Assembly: GCF_034190915.1 (NCBI RefSeq)
Contig: NW_026947547.1
Location: 372,001-436,000 of the forward strand
Direction of reading: 5' to 3'
DNA: 64,000 nt
DNA from: Cavia porcellus
Taxonomy: Eukaryota > Chordata > Mammalia > Rodentia > Caviidae
The first letter of the stretch is position 1. Every line of letters starts with the position of its first letter. Both the position numbers and the translations under genes were made by a program. This document shows positions 34,360 through 46,080 of this stretch, piece after piece. The notes below the pieces were generated by a model. It did not search any database. It was not told where the DNA came from and saw nothing but the letters and a program-made list of their open reading frames with translations.

Positions 34360-35195
34360 GGGTTATGGTTATGGTTAGGGTTAGGGTTACGTTTGGCTTA
34401 GGGTTAGGTTTAGGGTTAGGTTTGTGTTAGTATTAGGGATAGGGTTATTGTTAGGGTTTGGTTAGGTTAGGGTTATGGTTAGGCTTATCGTAAGGGTTAG
34501 GGTTAGGGTTAGTTTTGGGTTATGGTTAGAGTTTCGGTTAGGGTTACGGTTTAGGGTTGGTTTAGGGTTAGGCTTAGGGTTAGGGTAAGGTTTAGTTTTG
34601 GTTAGGGTTCGTTAGGGATAGGGTTATGGTTAGGGTTACGGTTAGGTTTAGATTAGGGTTCGGGTTAGGCTTAGGTTTAGGGTTAGGGTTGGATTAGAGT
34701 TAAGGTTGGTTTGGGTTAAGTTAGAGTTAGGTTTATGGTCAGCATTAGGTTTAGGTGTCAGGGTTAGTGTTAGTGTTTGGTTTAGCGTTAGGTATAGGGT
34801 TGTGTTCGGTTTTGGGTTAGAGTTAGGTTTAGAGTTGGGTTAGGTTTAGAATTAGGGTTGGGTTAGGGTTAGGGTTAGGGTTGGGTTAGGGTTAGGGTTA
34901 GGGTTAGTGTTACGGTTAGCGTTAAGGTTAGGTTTAGCATTTGGGTTAGGGTTAGATTAGGGTTAGGGTTAGAGTTAGTGTTAGCGTTACATTTAGTTTT
35001 CGGTTAGGTGTTGGCTTACAGTTAGTGTTAGGGTTAGGGTTAGTTTAAGGTTAGGGTTAGAGTTGGGTTTAGGCTTCAGTGGGTGTAAGGGTTAGGGTTA
35101 GGGTTAGGGCTAGGGTTAGGGTTTGAGGGTTAGGGTTAGTGTTGGAGGGTTAGGTAAAATTTAGGGTTACGGCTCAGGTTAGGTGTGGCATTGGT
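34360..35195 (+). repeat. Module G2 of the unit
   Basis: This is a second G-type module about 1,140 bp downstream of G1, measured at 'gattagagttaaggttgg'. Landmarks are 'cgtttggcttagg', 'tttagttttggttaggg', 'tttatggtcagcatt', 'cggttaggtgttggc', 'cttcagtgggtgtaagg' and 'gtaaaattta'. G1 and G2 are diverged duplicates of each other. Confidence 0.78.
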
Positions 35196-35829
35196 TTAGG
35201 TTTAGGGTTAGGTTAGGTTTAGGTTTAGGGTTAGGGCTAGGGTTAGGATTAGTGTTGGGTTAGAATTAGGGTTAGGGTTAGGTTTACGGTTAGAATTAGG
35301 GTTAGGGGTTATGCTTATGGATAGGGTTAAGGTTAGTTTTGGATTAGGGATAGGGTTAGCCTTGGGTTTAGCTTTAGGGTGAGGGTGATGGTTAGGTTAG
35401 GGTTAGGATTGGCTTAGAGTTAGAGTGAGGATTAGGGTTAGGGTCAGGGTGAGGAACAGGGTCAGAGTCAGGGTTAGGGCTAGTGTTAGAGTTAGGGTTA
35501 GGGTTAGGTTTAGGTTTAGGGTTGTGTTAGTGTTAGGGATAGGGTTAGTGTTAGGGTTGGGTTAGGGTTAGGTTTAGGGTTAGTGTTATTGGGTTATGGT
35601 TAGGGTTATGGTTAGGTTTATGGTTGGGTTTGGGTTAGGGTTAGGGTTAGTGTTAGGGTTATGTTTTGGGTTAGGTTTGGGTTGGGGTTAGTATTAGGGT
35701 TCGGGTTGGGTTAGTGTTAGGCTTAGGGCTAGGGTTAGGGTTACGTTTGGGTTCGGTTTTGGGTTACGTTATGGTTAGGTTTAGGGTTAAGGTTACGGGT
35801 AGGGTTAGAGTTAGTGTTAGGGTTAGGGT
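35196..35829 (+). repeat. Module H2 of the unit, with TCAGGG cluster
   Basis: H2 carries 'ttatgcttatggatagg', 'gtgagggtgatgg', then a cluster of TCAGGG and TCAGAG units ('gggtcagagtcaggg', near 35,459), 'gttattgggttatgg', 'gttatgttttggg' and 'gttcgggttgggttag'. It leads into module A of the next copy. TCAGGG is a known telomere variant that attracts orphan nuclear receptors (TR2/TR4, COUP-TF) in human ALT cells; binding here is only inference. Confidence 0.78.
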
Positions 35830-38800
35830 TTCATTAGTGTTAGTGTTATGGTTCGGGTTATGGTTAGGGTTGGGGATGGGGTTAGGGTTGTGGTTGTGGT
35901 AGGCGATAGGTTTACGGCAATGTTTAGGGATAGGGTTGAGGTTAGGGTACGGTTTAGATTTGGTTAGGGTTGGTTAGGGTAAGTTTTAGGCTTAGGTTTA
36001 TGGGTAGGGTAGGGTTAGTGTTAGGGTTAGGGTTAGGGTTGGGTTAGGGTTAGTGTTAGGGTTACAGTTAGGGTTAGGGTTAGGGTTAGATATACGTTTA
36101 GGGTTAGGGTTGTGTTTCAAGTTAGGGTTAGGGTTAGGCTTTTGGTTAGATTTAAGTTTAGTGTTAATTTAGGATTGGTTTCGGTTGGTTAGTGTTAGGC
36201 TTAGGCTTAGGCTTAGGTTTAGAGTTAGGGTTACATTTAGAGTTAGGTTTAGTGTCAGGGTTGTGTTACGGTTAGGGTTAGGGTTAGGGTTAGTTTTAGG
36301 CCTATGGTAAGGTAAGGGTAGCGTTAGGCTTAGGGTACTCTTATCGTTAGGGTTATGGTTATGGTTAGGGTTAGTGTTCATGTTGGGTTAGGTTTAGGTT
36401 TAGGGTTAGGGATGGGTTAGGGTTGCTGTTGGGGTTGTGGTTCAGGTTGGGGTTGGGGTTGGGTTTGGGTTTAAGGTTAGGGTTAGGTTTAGGGTTAGGT
36501 TTAGGGTAGGATTAGGGTTAGGGATAGGGTTAGGGTTGGGTTAGTGTTAGGGTTAGGGATAGGTTTAGAGTTGGGTTAGGGTAGGGTTTGCGGTTGTGTT
36601 TCGGTTTGGGGTTGGCGTTGGGGTTTGGGTTAGGGTAAGGGCTAGGGTTAGGGTTTGGGTTAGGATTAGGTTTGGTTACGGTTGGTTAGGCTTAGTGTTA
36701 GGGTTAGGGTTAGCATTAGGCTTAGGGTTAGGGTAAGGCTTAGTGTTAGGATTACGATTTGGGTTAGTGTTAGGTTTAGTGTTGGGTTAGGGTAAGTGTT
36801 AGGGTTAGGGTTAGGGTTCAAGTTAGGGTTAGGATTAGGGGTTCGGTTTAGTGTTAGGGTTAGGGTTAGGGTTGGGTTAGGGTTATGTTAGGGTCAGGGT
36901 TAGCGTTAGGCTTAGAGCTAGGGTTAGGATTAGAGATAGGATTAGGTTTAGTGTTAGTGTTAGGGTTAGGGTTGGGTTAGGTTTTATTGTTTGGGTTAGG
37001 GTTAGGGTTAGGCTTTGGGTTAGGGTCAGGGTTAGGATTACGGTTAGCGTTGGGTTAGGGTTATGGTCAGGGTTAGGGTTAGTGTTAGGGTTAGCGTTAG
37101 TGTTCGAGTTAGGGTTAGGATAAGGTGTTAGGGTTAGGGTTAGGTTTAGGTTTAGGGTCAGGGTTACGGTTAGCGTTAGGGTTAGGTTTAGGGGTTAGGG
37201 TTAGGGTTAGGTTAGTGTTGGGTTAGCGTTAACCTTAGGGTTAGGGTTTGGTTTAGTGATGGTTAGGGTTGGTTAGGGTTAAGGTTAGCATTAGGTTTAG
37301 GGTTAGGTAAGGCTTATGGTTAGGTTTACGTTTTCGGTTAGTGTTAGGGTTTGGGTTGTGTTAGGGTAAGTGTTAGGGTTAGGGTTAGGGTTAGGGTTAG
37401 GTTTTCCTTATGGTTAGGGTTAGGGTCAGGGTTAGTGTTAAGCTTAGAGCTAGGGTTAGGATTAGAGATAGGATTAGGTTTAGTGTTAGTGTTAGGGTTA
37501 GGGTTGGGTTAGGTTTTATTGTTTGGGTTAGGGTTAGGGTTAGGCTTTGGGTTAGGGTCAGGGTTAGGGTTATGGTTAGCGATTGTTTAGGGTTAGAGTC
37601 AGGGTTCGGGTTAGTGTTAGGGTTAGGGGTTAGGCTTAGGGTTGGTTTCGGGTTAACCTTAGGTTTAAGGTAAGGTTAGTGATGGTTAAGGTTGGTTAGG
37701 TTTAGGGTTAGCATTAGTCTTAGGGTTAGGGTAAGGCTTAGGGTTAGGGTTACGGTTTGGGTTAGTGTTATGGTTAGGGTTGGGTTAGGGTAAGTGTTAG
37801 GGTTAGGGTTAGGGTAAGTGTTAGGGTTAGGATTAGGGGTCAGGGTTAGGGTGAGGGTTAGTGTTAGGGTTGGGTTAGGGTTAGGGTTAGGGTCAGGGTT
37901 AGCTTTAATCTTAGAGCTAGGGTTAGGAATAGAGATAGGATTAGGTTTAGTGATAGTGTTAGGGTTAGGGTTGGGTTAGGTTTTATTGTTTGGGTTAGGG
38001 TTAGGTTTAGGCTTTGGGTTAGGGTCATGGTTAGGATTAGGGTTAGCATTGGGTTAGGGTTAGGTTCAGGGTTAGGGTTAGTGTTAGGTTTAGGGTTAGG
38101 AGTTAGGGTTAGGTTTAGGGTTAGGGTTGGGTTAGGGTTAGCCTTAGGGTTAGGGTTAGGTTTAGTGATGGTTAGGGTTGGTTAGGGGTAGACTTAAGGT
38201 TAGGGTTACGATTACATTTAGGTTTAGCTTAGGGTTAGGGTTAGGTTGATGGTTAGGTTTAGGTTTAGGTTTAGTGTTAGAGTTTGTGTTAGGGTAGGAA
38301 TAGAGTTAAGGTCGGGTTGGGTTAGAGATAGGGTTAAGTTTAAGGTTAGCATTAGGTTTAGGTGTTAGGGTTAGTGTTAGGGTTTGGGTTAGGGTTAGGT
38401 ATAGATTTGGGTTAGGTTTGGTTAGGGTTAGGCTTAGCATAAGGGTTAGTGTTAGGTTTAGGTTTAGAGTTAGGGTGAGGGTTTAGGGTTGGGGTTAGGG
38501 TTAGGGTTAGTGTTAGGGTTAGTGTTAGGTGTTAGGTTTAGAGTTAGGGTTAGGGTTGGGTTAGGATTAGGCTTAGAGTTAGGGTTAGGTTTAGTGTTGG
38601 TTAGGGTTCTTTAGGGATAGGGTTAGGGTTAGGGTTACAGTTAGGTTTAGATTAGGGTTCTGGTTAGGCTTAGGGTTAGGGTTATGGTTGGGATTAGAGT
38701 TAAGGTTGGTTTGGGTTAGGGTTAGGGTTAGGTTTATGGTCATCATTAGGTTTAGGTGTTAGGGTTAGGGTTAGGTATAGCTTAGGGATCGGTTTCGGGT

Positions 38801-40958
38801 TAGGGTTAGGTTTAGGGTTGGGTTAGGTTTAGAATTAAGGTTGGGTTAGCGTTAGGGTTAGGGTTAGCGTTAAGGTTAGGGTTAACGTTTGGGTTAGGGT
38901 TAGATTAGGGTTAGGCTTAGAGTTAGGGTTAGGGTTACGTTTAGTGTTGGATTAGGTGTAAGTTTAGAGTTAGTGTTACGGTTATGGTTAGGGTTAGTTT
39001 AAGGTTAGGATTAGAGTTGGGGTTAGGATTTGGGTGGGGGTAAGGGCTAGGGTGAGGGTTAGGGCTAGGGTTAGGGTTAGGCTTTGGGTTTTACGGTTAG
39101 CGTTAGTGTTGGAGGTTTTGGGTAAAATTTAGTGTTAGGGCTCAGGTTAGGTGTAGCGTTCGGTTTAGGGTTAGGATTAGGTTAGGCTTAGGTTTAGGGT
39201 TAGGTCTAGGGTTAGGATTAGTGTTGGGTTAGAGTTAGGGTTAGGGTTAGGGTTAGCCTTGGGGTTAGTGTTAGGGTGAGGGTGAGGGTTAGGTTAGGGT
39301 TAGGATTGGGTTAGAGTTAGCGTGAGAATTAGGGTTAGCCTTATGGTGAGAATCATAGTCAGGTTCAGGGTTAGGGCTAGCGTTAGAGTTAGGGTTAGGT
39401 TTAGGTTTAGGGTTAGGGTTGTGTTCGGGTTAGGTTTAGAGTTAGGGTTAGGGTTAGGGTTTGGGCTAGGATTAATATTATTGGGTTATGGTTATGGTTA
39501 GGGTTAGGGTTACGTTTGGCTTAGGGTTAGGTTTAGGGTTAGGTTTGTGTTAGTATTAGGGATAGGGTTATTTTTAGGGTTTGGTTAGGTTAGGGTTATG
39601 GTTAGGCTTAGCGTAAGGGTTAGGGTTAGGGTTAGTTTTGGGTTATGGTTAGAGTTTCGGTTAGGGTTACGGTTTAGGGTTGGTTTAGGGTTAGGCTTAG
39701 GGTTAGGGTTAGGTTTAGTTTTGGTTAGGGTTCGTTAGGGATAGGGTTATGGTTAGGGTTACGGTTAGGTTTAGATTAGGGTTCGGGTTATGCTTAGGTT
39801 TAGGGTTAGGGTTGGATTAGAGTTAAGGTTGGTTTGGGTTAAGTTAGAGTTAGGTTTATGGTCAGCATTAGGTTTAGGTGTCAGGGTTAGTGTCAGTGTT
39901 TGGTTTAGCGTTAGGTATAGGGTTGGGTTCGGTTTTGGGTTAGAGTTAGGTTTAGAGTTGGGTTAGGTTTAGAATTAGGGTTGGGTTAGGGTTAGGGTTA
40001 GGGTTGGGTTAGCGTTAGGGTTAGGGTTAGTGTTACGGTTAGCGTTAAGGTTAGGTTTAGCATTTGGGTTAGGGTTAGATTAGGGTTAGGGTTAGAGTTA
40101 GTGTTAGCGTTACATTTAGTGTTCGGTTAGGTGTTGGCTTACAGTTAGTGTTAGGGTTAGGGTTAGTTTAAGGTTAGGGTTAGAGTTGGGTTTAGGCTTC
40201 AGTGGATGTAAGGGTTAGGGTTAGGGTTAGGGCTAGGGTTAGGGTTTGAGGGTTAGGGTTAGTGTTGGAGGGTTAGGTAAAATTTAGGGTTACGGCTCAG
40301 GTTAGGTGTGGCATTGGTTTAGGTTTAGGGTTAGGTTAGGTTTAGGTTTAGGGTTAGGGCTAGGGTTAGGATTAGTGTTGGGTTAGAGTTAGGGTTAGGG
40401 TTAGGTTTACGGTTAGAATTAGGGTTAGGGGTTATGCTTATGGATAGGGTTAAGGTTAGTTTTGGATTAGGGATAAGGTTAGCCTTGGGGTTAGCTTTAG
40501 GGTGAGGGTGATGGTTAGGTTAGGGTTAGGATTGGCTTAGAGTTAGAGTGAGGATTAGGGTTAGGGTCAGGGTGAGGAACAGGGTCAGAGTCAGGGTTAG
40601 GGCTAGTGTTAGAGTTAGGGTTAGGGTTAGGTTTAGGTTTAGTGTTGTGTTAGTGTTAGGGATAGGGTTAGTGTTAGGGTTGGGTTAGGGTTAGGTTTAG
40701 GGTTAGTGTTATTGGGGTATGGTTAGGGTTATGGTTAGGTTTATGGTTGGGTTTGGGTTAGGGTTAGGGTTAGGGTTAGTGTTAGGGTTATGTTTTGGGT
40801 TAGGTTTGGTTTGGGGTTAGTATTAGGGTTCGGGTTGGGGTAGTGTTAGGCTTAGGGCTACAGATAGGGTTACGTTTGGGTTCGGTTTTGGGTTACGTTA
40901 TGGTTAGGTTTAGGGTTAAGGTTACGGGTAGGGTTAGAGTTAGTGTTAGGGTTAGGGT
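35830..40958 (+). repeat. Higher-order copy 4 (5129 bp), chimeric
   Basis: Its left part matches copies 2 and 3: the 24 bp duplication near 37,800, 'gttgatgg' near 38,246 and 'gcaatgttt' near 35,916. From about 38,780 onward it matches copy 5 instead: 'gttaggtatagc' near 38,780, 'cttagcgtaagg' near 39,607, 'gttagagttagg' near 40,382 and 'cttggggttagc' near 40,483. It has a private 18 bp loss near 38,775 and one extra hexamer near 40,775. The switch marks a recombination or conversion breakpoint between about 38,250 and 38,780. Confidence 0.9.
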
Positions 40959-43900
40959 TTCATTAGTGTTAGTGTTATGGTTCGGGTTATGGTTAGGGTT
41001 GGGGATGGGGTTAGGGTCGTGGTTGTGGTAGGAGATAGGTTTACGGCAAGGTTTAGGGATAGGGTTGAGGTTAGGGTACGGTTTAGATTTGGTTAGGGTT
41101 GGTTAGGGTAAGTGTTAGGCTTAGGTTTATGGGTAGGGTAGGGTTAGTGTTAGGGTTAGGGTTAGGGTTGGGTTAGGGTTAGTGTTAGGGTTACAGTTAG
41201 GGTTAGGGTTAGGGTTAGATATACGTTTAGGGTTAGGGTTGGGTTTCAAGTTAGGGTTAGGGTTAGGCTTTTGGTTAGATTTAAGTTTAGGGTTAATTTA
41301 GGATTGGTTTCGGTTGGTTAGTGTTAGGCTTAGGCTTAGGCTTAGGCTTAGGTTTAGAGTTAGGGTTACATTTAGAGTTAGGTTTAGTGTCAGGGTTGTG
41401 TTACGGTTAGGGTTAGGGTTAGGGTTAGTTTTAGGCCTATGGTAAGGTAAGGGTAGCGTTAGGCTTAGGGTACTCTTATCGTTAGGGTTATGTTTATGGT
41501 TAGGGTTAGTGTTCATGTTGGGTTAGGTTTAGGTTTAGGGTTAGGGATGGGTTAGGGTTGCTGTTGGGGTTGTGGTTCAGGTTGGGGTTGGGGTTGGGTT
41601 TGGGTTTAAGGTTAGGGTTAGGTTTAGGGTTAGGTTTAGGGTAGGATAAGGGTTAGGGATAGGGTTAGGGTTGGGTTAGTGTTAGGGTTAGGGATAGGTT
41701 TAGGGTTGGGTTAGGGTAGGGTTTGCGGTTGTGTTTCGGTTTGGGGTTGGCGTTGGGGTTTGGGTTAGGGTAAGGGCTAGGGTTAGGGTTTGGGTTAGGA
41801 TTAGGTTTGGTTAGGGTTGGTTAGGCTTAGTGTTAGGGTTAGGGTTAGCATTAGGCTTAGGGTTAGGGTAAGGTTTAGTGTTAGGATTACGATTTGGGTT
41901 AGTGTTAGGTTTAGTGTTGGGTTAGGGTAAGTGTTAGGGTTAGGGTTAGGGTTCGAGTTAGGGTTAGGATTAGGGGTTCGGTTTAGTGTTAGGGTTAGGG
42001 TTAGGGTTGGGTTAGGGTTATGTTAGGGTCAGGGTTAGCGTTAGGCTTAGAGCTAGGGTTAGGATTAGAGATAGGATTAGGTTTAGTGTTAGTGTTAGGG
42101 TTAGGGTTGGGTTAGGTTTTATTGTTTGGGTTAGGGTTAGGGTTAGGCTTTGGGTCAGGGTCAGGGTTAGGTTTACGGTTAGCGTTGGGTTAGGGTTATG
42201 GTCAGGGTTAGGGTTAGTGTTAGGGTTAGCGTTAGGGTTCGAGTTAGGGTTAGGATAAGGTGTTAGGGTTAGGGTTAGGTTTAGGTTTAGGGTCAGGGTT
42301 ACGGTTAGCGTTATGGTTAGGTTTAGGGTTTAGGGTTAGTGTTATTTTAGGGTTGGGTTAGCGTTAACCTTAGGGTTAGGGTTTGGTTTAGTGATGGTTA
42401 GGGTTGGTTAGGGTTAAGGTTAGCATTAGGTTTAGGGTTAGGTAAGGCTTAGGGTTAGGTTTACGTTTTGGGTTAGTGTTAGGGTTTGGGTTGTGTTAGG
42501 GTAAGTGTTAAGGTTAGGGTTAGGGTTAGGGTTAGGGTTTCGTTAGTGTTAGGGTTAGGGTCAGGGTTAGTTTTAAGCTTAGAGCTAGGGTTAGGATTAG
42601 AGATAGGATTAGGTTTAGTGTTAGTGTTAGGGTTAGGGTTGGGTTAGGTTTTATTGTTTGGGTTAGGGTTAGGGTTAGGCTTTGGGTTAGGGTAGGGTTA
42701 GGGTTATGGTTAGCGATTGTTTAGGGTTAGAGTCAGGGTTCGGGTTAGTGTTAGGGTTAGGGGTTAGGCTTAGGGTTGGTTTTGGGTTAACCTTAGGTTT
42801 AGGGTAAGGTTAGTGATGGTTAAGGTTGGTTAGGTTTAGGGTTAGCATTAGTCTTAGGGTTAGGGTAAGGCTTAGGGTTAGGGTTACGGTTTGGGTTAGT
42901 GTTATGGTTAGGGTTGGGTTAGGGTAAGTGTTAGGGTTAGGATTAGGGGTCAGGGTTAGGGTGAGGGTTAGTGTTAGGGTTGGGTTAGGGTTAGGGTTAG
43001 GGTCAGGGTTAGCTTTAATCTTAGAGCTAGGGTTAGGAATAGAGATAGGATTAGGTTTAGTGATAGTGTTAGGGTTAGGGTTGGGTTAGGTTTTATTGTT
43101 TGGGTTAGGGTTAGGTTTAGGCTTTGGGTTAGGGTCATGGTTAGGATTAGGGTTAGCATTGGGTTAGGGTTAGGTTCAGGGTTAGGGTTAGTGTTAGGTT
43201 TAGGGTTAGGAGTTAGGGTTAGGTTTAGGGTTAGGGTTGGGTTAGGTTTAGCCTTAGGGTTAGGGTTAGGTTTAGTGATGGTTAGGGTTGGTTAGGGGTA
43301 GACTTAAGGTTAGGGTTATGATTACATTTAGGTTTAGCTTAGGGTTAGGGTTAGGTTGAGGGTTAGGTTTAGGTTTAGGTTTAGTGTTAGAGTTTGTGTT
43401 AGGGTAGGAATAGAGTTAAGGTCGGGTTGGGTTAGAGATAGGGTTAAGTTTAAGGTTAGCATTAGGTTTAGGTGTTAGGGTTAGTGTTAGGGTTTGGGTT
43501 AGGGTTAGGTATAGATTTGGGTTAGGTTTGGTTAGGGTTAGGCTTAGCATAAGGGTTAGTGTTAGGTTTAGGTTTAGAGTTAGGGTGAGGGTTTAGGGTT
43601 GGGGTTAGGGTTAGGGTTAGTGTTAGGGTTAGTGTTAGGTGTTAGGTTTAGAGTTAGGGTTAGGGTTGGGTTAGCATTAGGCTTAGAGTTAGGGTTAGGT
43701 TTAGTGTTGGTTAGGGTTCTTTAGGGATAGGGTTAGGGTTAGGGTTACAGTTAGGTTTAGATTAGGGTTCTGGTTAGGCTTAGGGTTAGGGTTATGGTTG
43801 GGATTAGAGTTAAGGTTGGTTTGGGTTAGGGTTAGGGTTAGGTTTATGGTCATCATTAGGTTTAGGTGTTAGGGTTAGGGTTAGTGTTTGGGTTAGGGTT

Positions 43901-46080
43901 AGGTATAGCTTAGGGATCGGTTTCGGGTTAGGGTTAGGTTTAGGGTTGGGTTAGGTTTAGAATTAAGGTTGGGTTAGGGTTAGGGTTAGGGTTAGCGTTA
44001 AGGTTAGGGTTAACGTTTGGGTTAGGGTTAGATTAGGGTTAGGCTTAGAGTTAGGGTTAGGGTTACGTTTAGTGTTGGATTAGGTGTAAGTTTAGAGTTA
44101 GTGTTACGGTTATGGTTAGGGTTAGTTTAAGGTTAGGATTAGAGTTGGGGTTAGGATTTGGGTGGGGGTAAGGGCTAGGGTCAGGGTTAGGGCTAGGGTT
44201 AGGGTTAGGCTTTGGGTTTTACGGTTAGGGTTGGTGTTGGAGGTTTTGGGTAAAGTTTAGTGTTAGGGCTCAGGTTAGGTGTAGCGTTCGGTTTAAGGTT
44301 AGGATTAGGTTAGGCTTAGGTTTAGGGTTAGGTCTAGGGTTAGGATTAGTGTTGGGTTAGAGTTAGGGTTAGGGTTAGGGTTAGCCTTGGGGTTAGTGTT
44401 AGGGTGAGGGTGAGGGTCTGGTTAGGGTTAGGATTGGGTTAGAGTTAGCATGAGAATTAGGGTTAGCCTTATGGTGAGAATCATAGTCAGGTTCAGGGTT
44501 AGGGCTAGCGTTAGAGTTAGGGATAAGTTTAGGTTTAGGGTTAGGGTTGTGTTAGGGTTAGGTTTAGAGTTAGGGTTAGGGTTAGGGTTTGGGCTAGGAT
44601 TAATATTATTGGGTTATGGTTATGGTTAGGGTTAGGGTTACGTTTGGCTTAGGGTTAGGTTTAGGGTTAGGTTTGTGTTAGTATTAGGGATAGGGTTATT
44701 GTTAGGGTTTGGTTAGGTTAGGGTTATGGTTAGCCTTAGCGTAAGGGTTAGGGTTAGTGTTAGTTTTGGATTATGGTTAGAGTTTCGGTTAGGGTTACGG
44801 TTTAGGGTTGGTTTAGGGTTAGGCTTAGGGTTAGGGTAAGGTTTAGTTTTGGTTAGGGTTCGTTAGGGATAGGGTTAGGGTTAGGGTTACGGTTAGGTTT
44901 AGATTAGGGTTCGGGTTAGGCTTAGGTTTAGGGTTAGGGTTGGATTAGAGTTAAGGTTGGTTTGGGTTAAGTTAGAGTTAGGTTTATGGTCAGCATTAGG
45001 TTTAGGTGTCAGGGTTAGTGTTAGTGTTTGGTTTAGCGTTAGGTATAGGGTTGGGTTCGGTTTTGGGTTAGAGTTAGGTTTAGAGTTGGGTTAGGTTTAG
45101 AATTAGGGTTGGGTTAGGGTTAGGGTTAGGGTTGGGTTAGGGTTAGGGTTAGTGTTATGGTTAGCGTTAAGGTTAGGTTTAGCATTTGGGTTAGGGTTAG
45201 ATTAGGGTTAGGGTTAGAGTTAGTGTTAGCGTTACATTTAGTGTTCGGTTAGGTGTTGGCTTACAGTTAGTGTTAGGGTTAGGGTTAGTTTAAGGTTAGG
45301 GTTAGAGTTGGGTTTAGGCTTCAGTGGGTGTAAGGGTTAGGGTTAGTGTTAGGGCTAGGGTTAGGGTTTGAGGGTTAGGGTTAGTGTTGGAGGGTTAGAT
45401 AAAATTTAGGGTTACGGCTCAGGTTAGGTGTGGCATTGGTTTAGGTTTAGGGTTAGGTTAGGTTTAGGTTTAGGGTTAGGGCTAGGGTTAGGATTAGTGT
45501 TGGGTTAGAGTTAGGGTTAGGGTTAGGTTTACGGTTAGAATTAAAGTTAGGGGTTATGCTTATGGATAGGGTTAAGGTTAGTTTTGGATTAGGGATAGGG
45601 TTAGCCTTGGGGTTAGCTTTAGGGTGAGGGTGATGGTTAGGTTAGGGTTAGGATTGGCTTAGAGTTAGAGTGAGGATTAGGGTTAGGGTCAGGGTGAGGA
45701 ACAGGGTCAGAGTCAGGGTTAGGGCTAGTGTTAGAGTTAGGGTTAGGGTTAGGTTTAGGTTTAGGGTTGTGTTAGTGTTAGGGATAGGGTTAGTGTTAGG
45801 GTTGGGTTAGGGTTAGGTTTAGGGTTAGTGTTATTGGGTTATGGTTAGGGTTATGGTTAGGTTTATGGTTGGGTTTGGGTTAGGGTTAGGGTTAGGGTTA
45901 GTGTTAGGGTTATGTTTTGTGTTAGGTTTGGGTTGGGGTTAGTATTAGGGTTCGGGTTGGGTTAGTGTTAGGCTTAGGGCTAGGGTTAGGGTTACGTTTG
46001 GGTTCGGTTTTGGGTTACATTATGGTTAGGTTTAGGGTTAAGGTTACGGGTAGGGTTAGAGTTAGTGTTAGGGTTAGGGT
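40959..46080 (+). repeat. Higher-order copy 5 (5122 bp)
   Basis: It lacks the 24 bp duplication and has four rather than three TTAGGC units near 41,326-41,350. It shares the extra hexamer near 45,890 with copy 4, lacks one hexamer near 45,140 and has a single-base loss near 42,692. These indels sum to the 19 bp difference from copies 2 and 3. Its left half is copy-1-like and its right half copy-4-like. Similarity drops soon after 46,100, where the array ends. Confidence 0.92.

Larger units (their letters stand above)
30689..35829 (+). repeat. Higher-order copy 3 (5141 bp), reference unit
   Basis: I use this copy to define the unit because it is central and has no private indel. Its private changes include 'gcgttaatgttccag' near 31,954 and 'ttagagataggg' in place of 'ttagagctaggg' near 32,303. 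Sub-modules A to H are annotated individually below. No plausible gene lies in it. Confidence 0.94.
20437..46080 (+). repeat. Higher-order repeat array: five ~5.14 kb copies
   Basis: The landmark 'ttcattagtgttagtg' recurs at 20,437, 25,548, 30,689, 35,830, 40,959 and 46,081, giving unit lengths of 5111, 5141, 5141, 5129 and 5122 bp. Every module in between keeps its order and nearly its exact sequence. Length differences are explained by a few indels: a 24 bp duplication, an 18 bp deletion, and 6 bp hexamer gains and losses. Sequence just outside both ends falls back to the lower similarity seen between ordinary modules. Unit phase is arbitrary; I set it at module A. Confidence 0.95.

Noticed and set aside
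20437..46080. CRISPR-like or bacterial repeat array
   Set aside because: There are no short identical repeats separated by unique spacers. Repeat and spacer have the same telomeric composition and the unit is 5 kb.
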